A stretch of 11,468 nt of DNA from TMED26 sp002694075 (GTDB lineage Bacteria > Pseudomonadota > Alphaproteobacteria > Thalassobaculales > Thalassobaculaceae), in NCBI GenBank assembly GCA_036160575.1, contig JAYYDT010000077.1, positions 1-11,468 on the forward strand. Direction: 5' to 3'. The notes beneath the pieces were generated by a model that saw only the letters and a list, made by a program, of their open reading frames with translations, was not told where the DNA came from and did no database searches. Of the stretch, positions 1-6,781 are shown one piece after another. Position numbers and translations under genes: made by a program. Each line of letters opens with the position of its first letter. The stretch's first letter is position 1.

Positions 1-816
1 GTTTCCTCGACCGGGTCGCTGATTGGCTCGGCGGACAGCGCCCAGCGTCTGCTCGGCAATATTCTCGGCGAGGAAAAAGTCGGCGAGATCATGGAGGAGA
101 TCCGCGGGCCGGCGGGTCGCACCATGTGGGACAAGCTGGCCAATGTGAACGAACAGGTACTGGCCAACTATCTGAAGAACGAATATCCGCAAACGGTGGC
201 GGTGATCCTCGCCAAGATCGGCCAAGTCCACGCCGCCAAGGTGTTGGCCACCTTGCCGGAAAACTTCTCGCTGGAGGTGGTCATGCGCATGCTGCGCATG
301 GAGGCGGTCGACAAAGAGGTCGAGAAGGATGTCGAGCGGGTGTTGCGCACTGAGTTCATGTCCAACCTGGCGCGCAGCAATCAGCGCGACACGTTTGAAC
401 TGATGGCCGATATTTTCAACAATTTCGACCGCAGCACCGAAGCCCGCTTTTTCAACGCGTTGGCGGAACGCAGCAAGGATTCGGCGGAAAAAATCCGCGC
501 CCTGATGTTCACCTTCGACGATCTCATCAAGCTGGATGCGAGCGGGGTGCAAACCGTCATGCGCACGGTTGACAAAGATAAGATGACGCTGGCGTTGAAA
601 GGGGCCAAGGATGAAATGAAGGAACTATTTTTCTCCAACATGTCCGAACGCGCGTCCAAGCTGATGAAGGAAGACATGGTGTCGATGGGGCCGGTACGCC
701 TGAGCGAGGTCGAAGAGGCGCAATTGGTCATGGTGCAAGCCACTAAGGATCTTGCCGACCGCGGCGAAATCGCGCTCGACGATGGGGCGGGCGGCGGTGA
801 TGAAATGATCATGTGA
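1..816 (+). CDS. fliG: Flagellar motor switch protein FliG (5' partial)
   Basis: FliG is the rotor protein of the flagellar C-ring; it contacts the MS-ring protein FliF, the switch protein FliM and the stator. The reading frame is open from base 1, so the start lies upstream; 271 codons remain, against about 330-340 in full-length FliG, so most of the N-terminal FliF-binding domain is missing. Visible here are the middle-domain motif EYPQ followed by TVAVILAKI (the EHPQ motif of enteric FliG with H to Y), the hinge region, and the C-terminal torque-generating domain. That domain keeps MFTFDDL, ALKGA, NMSERA, KED and GPVRLSEVE, which align with the charged residues of enteric FliG (Lys264, Arg281, Asp288/289, Arg297). 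The last residues (DDGAGGGDEMIM) form a short acidic/glycine tail. No fliH or fliN follows, so the flagellar operon, at least on this side, ends here. Confidence 0.97.
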   Translation, partial: VSSTGSLIGSADSAQRLLGNILGEEKVGEIMEEIRGPAGRTMWDKLANVNEQVLANYLKNEYPQTVAVILAKIGQVHAAKVLATLPENFSLEVVMRMLRMEAVDKEVEKDVERVLRTEFMSNLARSNQRDTFELMADIFNNFDRSTEARFFNALAERSKDSAEKIRALMFTFDDLIKLDASGVQTVMRTVDKDKMTLALKGAKDEMKELFFSNMSERASKLMKEDMVSMGPVRLSEVEEAQLVMVQATKDLADRGEIALDDGAGGGDEMIM

Positions 817-855
817 GGGCGCCGCCGCCACGCCATGTCAGGCGCGCCGCGCTCG

Positions 856-881
856 GCGGCCGGCCCGTTTGTGACGGCCGC
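856..881 (+). terminator. GC-rich stem-loop after fliG, possible terminator
   Basis: A perfect 7-base inverted repeat (GCGGCCG / CGGCCGC) with a 12-base loop lies 39 bases after the fliG stop. There is no T-run after it, so it is not a standard intrinsic terminator. GC-rich DNA makes such stems common by chance, so the call is weak. Confidence 0.2.
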
Positions 882-934
882 TCGACCATAAGCTGACCGG
901 GAGGACGCGATGAATTGGACGTTGAATACTAATT

Positions 935-954
935 TTAGCTTAAGCTAATCTTAA
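935..954 (+). promoter_or_regulatory. CtrA-type box overlapping a 14-base palindrome
   Basis: TTAA at 940-943, seven bases, then TTAA at 951-954 match the full CtrA consensus TTAA-N7-TTAA of alphaproteobacteria. The left half-site is the centre of a perfect 14-base palindrome, TTAGCTTAAGCTAA (935-948). The surrounding 40 bases are AT-rich in an otherwise very GC-rich window. The box lies 31 bases before the start codon of the Hpt gene, so it is placed to control the Hpt/hybrid-kinase unit. No other full-length match was noticed in the window. Binding by CtrA is inferred from the consensus and not shown. Confidence 0.6.
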
Positions 955-984
955 TAGAGTGCACGGGATCGGAAGGGCGAAACG

Positions 985-1308
985 ATGACGGCTTATGACG
1001 CGGAATTCTGGGAGGAGAACTTCGGCGACTTCGATCCCGAGGATCAGGCCGACATCTTGGCCGGCAGCTTGGACGATCTTGACGACCTCGTCGCGGCCTT
1101 GGCCGCCTCGCCGGAAGAGGCGGCGGCCGCCGCCCACAAGCTAGTTTCGGTGGTTGGCAATATCGGCTACCTCGATGCCGCCGAACAATGCCGGGATTTG
1201 GAAAAGGCGCTGAAAGCTGGCGGGCCAAGTGACCCCGCGGCCGCCCAGGCGGCGGTGACGGCGGTCGGCCAGGATGTGCGCGCGCGGATTGACGATTTGC
1301 AGGCATAA
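985..1308 (+). CDS. Stand-alone Hpt (histidine phosphotransfer) domain protein
   Basis: This 107-residue acidic, helical protein has the size and pattern of a single Hpt domain, the carrier that passes phosphate between receivers in a multistep phosphorelay. The likely phospho-histidine is His51, in AAHKLVSVVGNIGYLDAAEQC. The helix that follows (GYLDAAEQCRDLEKAL) fits the usual second half of the motif, including the C-x-x-LE signature. The lysine and glycine normally found three and four residues after the histidine (HxLKG) are Val54 and Ser55, which is atypical. A purine-rich stretch (GGAAGGG, 971-977) precedes the ATG. The stop is 16 bases before the start of the hybrid kinase, which lacks its own Hpt domain, so the pair is probably co-transcribed and functionally linked. 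The family call rests on the motif region alone; the rest of the protein is not distinctive. Confidence 0.8.
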   Translation: MTAYDAEFWEENFGDFDPEDQADILAGSLDDLDDLVAALAASPEEAAAAAHKLVSVVGNIGYLDAAEQCRDLEKALKAGGPSDPAAAQAAVTAVGQDVRARIDDLQA

Positions 1309-1314
1309 ACAGGC

Positions 1315-1319
1315 GGAGG
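1315..1319 (+). promoter_or_regulatory. Ribosome binding site fixing the hybrid kinase start
   Basis: GGAGG lies five bases before ATG 1325. A longer open frame begins at 1274 inside the Hpt gene, but that start has no such site and would overlap Hpt by 35 bases. The start at 1325 is preferred. Confidence 0.7.
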
Positions 1320-1324
1320 CGAGT

Positions 1325-3622
1325 ATGTCCGAGGCGAGTGAGATTTATACCGACACAGCTCAGGATCTCCGTGACCACGCGATGCCCGACGTCCCGGTGA
1401 TCGCCGATGAGGCGGCGCGCCTGGAGGCCCTGCAGAAGATGGGCTTGGTCAAAGTGCCTGAGTCAAAATCGCTGAAACGTATCGTGCGCATGGCCGGTAA
1501 GGTGTTGGACTGCGAACGCGCCGGCTTGACCCTGGTCACCGAGTCCCAGGAGGTCACTCTTTCGCTTGTCCACGCCGCCCCCGATGCCGCTAACGATGGG
1601 CCGCGCGAGCGCCGGCGCGATCATAGCTTGGGCGCCTACACGATCGCCGAGGAAGCACCGTTTGTGGTCACCGACACGGGCAGCGATCCTCGCTTCGCCG
1701 GGGCCCTGGCCGAAGCCGAACTGCCGGCCTATTACGTCGGTGTGCCCCTGACCACCAGCGACGGTCATCGCTTGGGCACCTTGTTTGGCGCCGACCCCGC
1801 TGTCCGCCCGGCGCCGAGCCAAAGCCAGCTTGATCTTCTGGTGGAGTTGTCACAGTTGGCGATGCGTGAATTCACCCTGATCAGCGTGCAGAAAAAGCAA
1901 AAATCCCAACTCGCCAAGCTGGAACTGGAAAGTAAGCTGCGCCGTAACCTGGCCGCCGAACTGGAGCGGCAACGCCGCAACGCGGTCGATGAGGCGACGT
2001 TCAAAAGCGAGTTTCTGGCCAATATGAGCCATGAAATCCGCACGCCGTTAAACGGCGTGATCGGCATCGCCGAGTTGCTGCAAGACACCGAATTAACCGA
2101 CGAACAGTCGGAATATCTGAAGACTCTGCTGGGCAGCGCGGACAATTTGCTACGGATTATCAACGACATCCTCGATATCTCGAAAATCGAGGCCGATCAG
2201 ATGACCTACGAGCAAATTCCGTTCTGTTTGAAAACCGAGATCGGTTTGGTTGCCGATAATTTGGCGACCAAGGCGCACGCCAAAAATATCGAGGTTATCG
2301 TCGAGGTTGAGCCGGACTTCCCCAGCGCGGTGATTGGCGACCCGGTGCGGGTGACGCAAATCCTCTACAATATCGCCGGCAACTCGGTGAAATTCACCGA
2401 CGAGGGCTACGTGCTGATCCGCCTCGAGCGGCTGACCGACAAACGCATCAAGATCACCGTCAAGGACACCGGCATTGGCATGAGCGAGGAAGGCGTCGCG
2501 ACCCTGTTCGAGAAATTCTCGCAGGCCGACAATTCCATTACCCGGCGCTTCGGCGGCACCGGCCTGGGCATGGCCATTGTCTCCAAACTGGTCGAGGCGT
2601 TCAAAGGTGAGATCAATGTCGCCTCGGAGTTGGGCGAGGGCACGGAAATTTCCATCGAACTGGAAATCCCGACCGCCGAGGAAGCGACCGCGCCGACGAT
2701 CTCCAGCAATATTGAAAATCTGCGCTGTTTGGTGGTCGACGACATCGACCTCAACCGGTCGATCATCCGTAAGACTTTGGAACGTCATGGCGCGATCGTC
2801 CAGGAATCGCCCGATGGCTTCGATGCCATTGGCGCCATTGACCGCGCCGGCGCCTTTGGTCAGCCGTTTGAACTGCTGGTGACCGATTACAACATGCCGG
2901 GCATGAGCGGGGCGGAGTTGATCACCCGCATGCGCGCCGGCGGTCACGATTTGCCGGCCATGTTGTTGTCCAGTAGCGGCATGACGGCGGAAATGAAAGC
3001 CGTTAAAATCGACCGCATTATCACCAAGCCGGTGTTGAGTGATCAGTTGATCGCGGCGGTTGGCCGGATCACCGCCGAACGGCGCGCGCCGGAGGCCAGC
3101 GCTACCCCGGCCGCTGCGCAAGCCGCCAAGCCGGCGGTGTCGTCGGCGCCGCCGACCGCCGCGGTGGCGCCGGAGGCGGCCGCCGTCGAGACGGCGGACG
3201 CCAGTGCCGGCCCATTGGAAGGCCTGAACTTCCTTGTCGCCGAAGATAACGCAACCAATCAAATGGTGATTGGCAAGGTGCTGACCAAACTGGGCAGTGC
3301 CGGCCATAAAATTTGTGAAAATGGCCAATTGGTGGTCGATGAATTTCTCAGTAATCCGGCCTATGACTTCATTCTCATGGACATTCAAATGCCGGTGATG
3401 AGTGGCTTGGACGCGACCGCCGCGATCCGCGACAGCGGCGCCGATGGTGCGGCCGTGCCGATTATCGCCTTAACCGCCAACGCGGTTGAGGGCGACCGGG
3501 AAAAATACTTGCGCGAGGGATTTTCCGGCTATGTGTCCAAGCCCATCAAACGGCCGGCCCTGATCGCCGAAATCGACAAATTGCGCGCCCAAGCGCTCGA
3601 GCGGGCGATCGCGGAGGATTAA
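1325..3622 (+). CDS. Soluble hybrid histidine kinase, GAF-HisKA-HATPase-REC-REC
   Basis: This 765-residue hybrid sensor kinase has no membrane segment, so it should sense a cytoplasmic signal. Its order is: a GAF domain (about residues 30-185, with a GVPL...DGHRLGTL pattern); a short charged coiled-coil linker; HisKA with SHEIRTP and phospho-His236; HATPase with an N-box (N353 in AGNSVKF), DTGIGM and GGTGLGMAI; a first receiver (acidic pair D472/D473, phospho-Asp521 in VTDYNMPGMSG, Lys568); an Ala/Pro-rich linker (about 587-630); and a second receiver (EDN, phospho-Asp686 in LMDIQMPVMSG, Lys739). All catalytic residues of kinase and receivers appear intact. There is no C-terminal Hpt domain; the gene just upstream supplies one. 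The receiver gene on the other strand ends 7 bases past its stop. The GAF ligand cannot be told from sequence. A role in motility or cell-cycle-linked control is inferred from fliG and the CtrA-type box nearby. Confidence 0.95.
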   Translation: MSEASEIYTDTAQDLRDHAMPDVPVIADEAARLEALQKMGLVKVPESKSLKRIVRMAGKVLDCERAGLTLVTESQEVTLSLVHAAPDAANDGPRERRRDHSLGAYTIAEEAPFVVTDTGSDPRFAGALAEAELPAYYVGVPLTTSDGHRLGTLFGADPAVRPAPSQSQLDLLVELSQLAMREFTLISVQKKQKSQLAKLELESKLRRNLAAELERQRRNAVDEATFKSEFLANMSHEIRTPLNGVIGIAELLQDTELTDEQSEYLKTLLGSADNLLRIINDILDISKIEADQMTYEQIPFCLKTEIGLVADNLATKAHAKNIEVIVEVEPDFPSAVIGDPVRVTQILYNIAGNSVKFTDEGYVLIRLERLTDKRIKITVKDTGIGMSEEGVATLFEKFSQADNSITRRFGGTGLGMAIVSKLVEAFKGEINVASELGEGTEISIELEIPTAEEATAPTISSNIENLRCLVVDDIDLNRSIIRKTLERHGAIVQESPDGFDAIGAIDRAGAFGQPFELLVTDYNMPGMSGAELITRMRAGGHDLPAMLLSSSGMTAEMKAVKIDRIITKPVLSDQLIAAVGRITAERRAPEASATPAAAQAAKPAVSSAPPTAAVAPEAAAVETADASAGPLEGLNFLVAEDNATNQMVIGKVLTKLGSAGHKICENGQLVVDEFLSNPAYDFILMDIQMPVMSGLDATAAIRDSGADGAAVPIIALTANAVEGDREKYLREGFSGYVSKPIKRPALIAEIDKLRAQALERAIAED

Positions 3623-3629
3623 GACCGGC

Positions 3630-4010
3630 TCAACCCTTTTTCATCACCGCCTTTACCTTGCGATGCAAGGTGGCGGCGTCGAAGGGTTTGACGATGTAAT
3701 TCGAGACACCGGCCTGTTTGGCCTCAAGGATTTGGCTTTGTTCGTTGGCGGCGGTCACGATGATGAACGGCAGGTTCTTTAGGTGCGGTTCTCTGCGGAC
3801 CGCGCGCAGCAACTCGATGCCATTCATCGGCGCCATGTTCCAATCGGAAATGACCAAGTCGAAAGAACGTTTCTGGATCAGGTCGAGCGCCGCTTCGCCA
3901 TTGCTCGCCTCGGTCACGTCGACGATGTCGATGCGTTTCAGAAAGCCGCGCAAAATGCGCAGCATGTTGTCGTAATCGTCGACGATAAGGGCGCGCGTCG
4001 TTTTATCCAC
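3630..4010 (-). CDS. Single-domain CheY-like response regulator
   Basis: This 126-residue protein is one receiver domain and nothing else. It carries the full active site: acidic pair Asp11/Asp12, phospho-Asp56 (ISDWNM), Thr86, Tyr105 and Lys108. These correspond to CheY Asp12/13, Asp57, Thr87, Tyr106 and Lys109, so it is built to be phosphorylated and to switch like CheY. Output could be at the flagellar motor or as a phosphate sink or shuttle; sequence does not decide. The start is GTG: the frame upstream is open to a TGA but offers no ATG, GTG or TTG, and no strong ribosome binding site is visible. It converges with the hybrid kinase with a 7-base gap and no terminator between them, so the two transcripts probably overlap at their 3' ends. 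No che operon is visible around it. Confidence 0.92.
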   Translation of the reverse strand: MDKTTRALIVDDYDNMLRILRGFLKRIDIVDVTEASNGEAALDLIQKRSFDLVISDWNMAPMNGIELLRAVRREPHLKNLPFIIVTAANEQSQILEAKQAGVSNYIVKPFDAATLHRKVKAVMKKG

Positions 4011-4187
4011 CGTAAAGCCCGTATTCAGTTGCAGGAAAAGGGGGAAGCGTGAGTCGCGCCGGCGGTCGTTTTCAAGATCGAGGGAACGTGGACGCTGCCC
4101 TCAATTTCATTGAAGATGACTTCCGCTGGGCTGAAATTGCGCAAGGCGCGCCTCACCTGACTTATTCAAAAACGTTAAGTGGGTAAG

Positions 4188-4217
4188 ACTATAAACAAAT
4201 CGCGCGACCTGTATCAA
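4188..4217 (-). promoter_or_regulatory. Candidate sigma-70-type promoter for the CheY-like gene
   Basis: Read on the minus strand, TTGATA (4217-4212, five of six to TTGACA) is followed after 18 bases by TATAGT (4193-4188, five of six to TATAAT). Transcription would start near 4180, giving a leader of about 170 bases before the GTG. This is consensus matching only. Confidence 0.4.
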
Positions 4218-4268
4218 ACTAATGCCGGTGTCATTTTTGTCGCTGGTGACTGGGCGTCGAAACCTTGT

Positions 4269-4275
4269 GAGGGAA
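4269..4275 (+). promoter_or_regulatory. Ribosome binding site fixing the enoyl-CoA hydratase start
   Basis: GAGGGAA ends six bases before ATG 4282. An in-frame ATG at 4222 would add 20 residues unlike the family's N-terminus and lacks a comparable site. Confidence 0.65.
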
Positions 4276-4281
4276 CCCGAC

Positions 4282-5124
4282 ATGACCACTGATTTTAAAC
4301 TTTTAACGGTTGCGCGCGCTGGCCGCGTGGCAACGGTGACCATCGACAATCCGCCGGTCAATGTCATTACCATGGCCTTGCTGGCGGAATTGGAAGCCTT
4401 GTCGGTGATGCTCAAGCGCGACCCCGATCTGACGGTGGTGGTGATGCGCAGCGCCGACCCGGATTTTTTCTTGGCCCATTTCGACGTTGCCGCGATTTTG
4501 GAACGGCCGACCGCCGGCACCGCCCAACGCGACGCTCAGATCAAGCCATTCCATAGTCTGTGTGAGCGGTTTCGCACCATGAACAAAGTTGTGATCGGCC
4601 AAATCGAGGGGCGGATCGGTGGCGGCGGCAGTGAATTGGCGGCCAATTTCGACATGCGCTTCGGGGTGCGCGGCAAGACCCGCGTCAATCAAATGGAGGT
4701 GCCCCTGGGCATCATGCCGGGTGGCACAGGCACCCAGCGTTTACCCCGTCTGATCGGTCATGGCCGCGCTATGGAGTTGATCTTGAGCGGCGATGACATG
4801 GATGCCGAAACCGCTGAAAGGTGGGGCTATCTCAATCGGATTTTCGCGCCCGACGCGATCACGCCTTATGTCGACAATTTGGCGCGGCGCATCGCCTCTT
4901 TCCCGCCGACCGCGGTGCGGGTCGCCAAGGAGAGCGTCAACAATTCGGAAAAACCCTGGCTCGAGGGATTGTTTGAAGAGGCTTACTTATTCGAAGGCTT
5001 GCTGCGCACCGAGGCCGCGCAGCGCAATATGCAACGCTTCTTGGAAATTGGAGGTCAAACCCGCGAGGGGGAAAGCCGGATGGACGAACTTTGCGCCGCC
5101 CTCGGCGAGACCGACGTCACCTGA
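4282..5124 (+). CDS. Enoyl-CoA hydratase/isomerase (crotonase) family protein
   Basis: This 280-residue cytoplasmic protein has the crotonase fold, whose members hydrate or isomerise acyl-CoA thioesters, most often in fatty acid or branched-chain degradation. Visible features are the N-terminal strand ending in NPPVNV, the first oxyanion-hole segment (FFLAHFD in place of the common AGADI), and the second in GRIGGGGSELA. Two glutamates match the catalytic pair of rat mitochondrial hydratase (Glu144, Glu164): Glu118 in GGGSELA and Glu139 in MEVPLGIMPGGTGTQRLPR. The C-terminal helical part includes the usual VRVAKESVN helix. With both glutamates present, a hydratase is more likely than a decarboxylase or other offshoot, but the substrate cannot be read. 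It stands alone: no other beta-oxidation gene is nearby, and the next gene converges from the other strand. Confidence 0.93.
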   Translation: MTTDFKLLTVARAGRVATVTIDNPPVNVITMALLAELEALSVMLKRDPDLTVVVMRSADPDFFLAHFDVAAILERPTAGTAQRDAQIKPFHSLCERFRTMNKVVIGQIEGRIGGGGSELAANFDMRFGVRGKTRVNQMEVPLGIMPGGTGTQRLPRLIGHGRAMELILSGDDMDAETAERWGYLNRIFAPDAITPYVDNLARRIASFPPTAVRVAKESVNNSEKPWLEGLFEEAYLFEGLLRTEAAQRNMQRFLEIGGQTREGESRMDELCAALGETDVT

Positions 5125-5182
5125 TCGCCGCCGCGCTCCCACCAGAGCTCGCCGGTGCCGTCGGAAAGCGGGGGCGCGTTCG

Positions 5183-6781
5183 TCACCGTGCCGTTAAATC
5201 CCGCTTGAGGGCGGCCAGAACCGGCGCCCATGATTGCTCCGCGTCTTGGCGGTAGAGGGTCGCGCTCGGGTACCATGGGGTCCGCGTGCCATCCGCGCCC
5301 CACCGCCAGTCGCTGTCGCGGCGCAACAGCACGCGCACATCCTTGGCCAAACCGCCGGCCAAATCGGCGGTGACGTTGGCGATGGTGATGACTCGGTCAC
5401 ACACCGCGATGGTTGCCGCCAACCCGTCGATATCGTTGAAATTGTCGATGTCCGGCAGATCGACGATCTCGCGTCCGGTGGCGGCCTGGACCGCCGCGAT
5501 CTCGTCGGCGGTATCGCCATACTGCAAGTTGACCAGGGTGACGTCGCGATCCCCAAGCGCCCGCACCAGCGCCGCCGGGTCGATCGATTTATGTGGGCGG
5601 GCGGTGCTGTCGCTACGCCAGCTAAGCCCGTAGATCGGCCGCCGCGAACCGCCAAGCCGCCTCCGGAGCGCCGACGACCGCGCCGGGTCGGCGCGCAGAT
5701 AGGGGCTGGCGCCGGCGCGCACCTGGGCCATGTCGGCGCGCAGATATTGACACAGTTGGGCCATCGATATCTGGCGATCATAGGTCGCGTCCTCAATCGC
5801 CGCGCCGCGCGGTCGATAGTCGATGTCAGGTGCCGTCCCGCGTCGCAGCAGGGGGATCAAGCGAGCATCCAGATTGACGATCAACTCCGCCGAAAGCGCC
5901 CGCAACGGGTTGATCAGGCACGCGAAAAGCAATTCCTCGCCAAGGCCCTGCTCGGCCCAAAGCAGGACCCGCCCGGGTGCGCCGGGACGCCATTGGGGTT
6001 GGTGGAAGCGGGGCAGGGCGTCGGCGAAAACCGGGCGCCGCCAGCGCCACTCGTAGGCTGGCCAAGCCGCCTCGAAATCGCCGTTTTTTAAAAGCGCCAA
6101 GCCGAGATTGTGATGCGCTTCGGGGTCATCGGGTTGGGCCGTTATGGCGCGGCGAAATTGCCGGATCGCCGCCGGCACCTCGGTCTCGTCCGACAAGGTG
6201 ACCGCGAGGTTGTTATAGGCGGCGCGATGGCGCGGGTTGAGCACCGCGCAGCGCTTGAAATCGCGCATCGCCGCCGCCGCCGGCGCGGCGTTAACCAGGC
6301 GCGCCGCGCGCTGGGCGATCCCGCGATTGTACCAGGCCTCCAAATAACTCGGCGCGAGGGTAAGGGCCCGGCGATAGCTGGCCTGGTGTAGGGCGTCGGC
6401 GGTTTGGGCGACTCGGCCAAGGTTGAAATAGCTCTGCGCCCGCCCCGGCGCCAACACGGCGGCCCGCTTTAACGCCTGGCGCGCGCCTCGGAGATCGCCG
6501 AGGTCGCCCAATACCACCCCCAAATTGTCATGTCCGTCGATCAACGCTGGACTGAGGGCCAGGGCGTCGCGCAGACAAGCGGCGGCGGCACCGCCCTCGC
6601 CCAGGGCGGCGCGCGCGGTGCCGATCACGAATAGGGCCGCGCCACTGTCTGGAAAGGTGGCGCGGGCTTTTTCCTCCTGGTCGGCGACGTGGCGATATTG
6701 CCCGCGTTCAAAGGCGGCTGTCAGGGCGTTGAGGTAACGCTGGTGGGTCGCCGCCAGGGGGGCGTCATCGCGGGTCGTCAT
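5183..6781 (-). CDS. TPR protein with C-terminal glycosyltransferase-like domain
   Basis: This 532-residue soluble protein has two parts. Residues about 10-245 are tetratricopeptide repeats (for example units ending ALALSPAL, AVLAPGR, LTLAPSYLEAW, AVLNPRHRAAYNNLA, ITAQPDDPEAHHNLG). Residues about 265-525 match the glycosyltransferase-B-like domain often fused to TPRs in alphaproteobacteria: WAEQGLGEELLFA, GLSWRSDSTARPHKSI, NLQYGD, DWRWG and a closing WYPSATLYRQ. Such proteins are often linked to flagellin or surface glycosylation; that role here is inference. The usual NxTAHLAGAL motif reads ANVTADLAGGL, with Asp473 where His is expected, so activity is uncertain. The start at 6781 is chosen because its ATG overlaps the upstream TGA by one base (TGATG), a sign of translational coupling; no separate ribosome binding site is seen. 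An in-frame ATG at 6871 lies wholly inside the upstream gene. Confidence 0.9.
   Translation of the reverse strand: MTTRDDAPLAATHQRYLNALTAAFERGQYRHVADQEEKARATFPDSGAALFVIGTARAALGEGGAAAACLRDALALSPALIDGHDNLGVVLGDLGDLRGARQALKRAAVLAPGRAQSYFNLGRVAQTADALHQASYRRALTLAPSYLEAWYNRGIAQRAARLVNAAPAAAAMRDFKRCAVLNPRHRAAYNNLAVTLSDETEVPAAIRQFRRAITAQPDDPEAHHNLGLALLKNGDFEAAWPAYEWRWRRPVFADALPRFHQPQWRPGAPGRVLLWAEQGLGEELLFACLINPLRALSAELIVNLDARLIPLLRRGTAPDIDYRPRGAAIEDATYDRQISMAQLCQYLRADMAQVRAGASPYLRADPARSSALRRRLGGSRRPIYGLSWRSDSTARPHKSIDPAALVRALGDRDVTLVNLQYGDTADEIAAVQAATGREIVDLPDIDNFNDIDGLAATIAVCDRVITIANVTADLAGGLAKDVRVLLRRDSDWRWGADGTRTPWYPSATLYRQDAEQSWAPVLAALKRDLTAR

Larger units (their letters stand above)
4011..4281. 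other. Divergent intergenic spacer between receiver and enoyl-CoA hydratase genes
   Basis: This 271-base spacer separates two divergent genes. Its middle (about 4160-4220) is AT-rich and holds a candidate minus-strand promoter. A TCAAT-N3-ATTGA inverted repeat (4101-4113) would fall in the receiver gene's leader, and AGGCGCGCCT (4144-4153) is a 10-base palindrome. For the plus strand, TATAAA at 4190-4195 could be a -10, but no convincing -35 precedes it. No gene was found. Confidence 0.5.

Noticed and set aside
2150..3388. 412-codon minus-strand open frame opposite the hybrid kinase
   Set aside because: It lies wholly antisense to intact kinase and receiver domains, has low-complexity His/Arg/Gly-rich composition and matches no family I recognise. 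Long antisense frames are expected in GC-rich codon usage.
4175..4189. Second CtrA-type site near TTAA at 4175
   Set aside because: The second half-site at the required spacing reads AGAC, not TTAA.
4295..4306. Paired TTAA motifs at the start of the enoyl-CoA hydratase gene
   Set aside because: The two TTAA are separated by four bases, not seven, and lie inside coding sequence.
5125..5182. Bidirectional terminator between the convergent enoyl-CoA hydratase and TPR-glycosyltransferase genes
   Set aside because: No stem with a T-run on either strand was found in this 58-base gap.
5234..6091. 285-codon plus-strand open frame opposite the TPR-glycosyltransferase gene
   Set aside because: It is antisense to well-conserved glycosyltransferase motifs, and its translation shows no domain or plausible start context.
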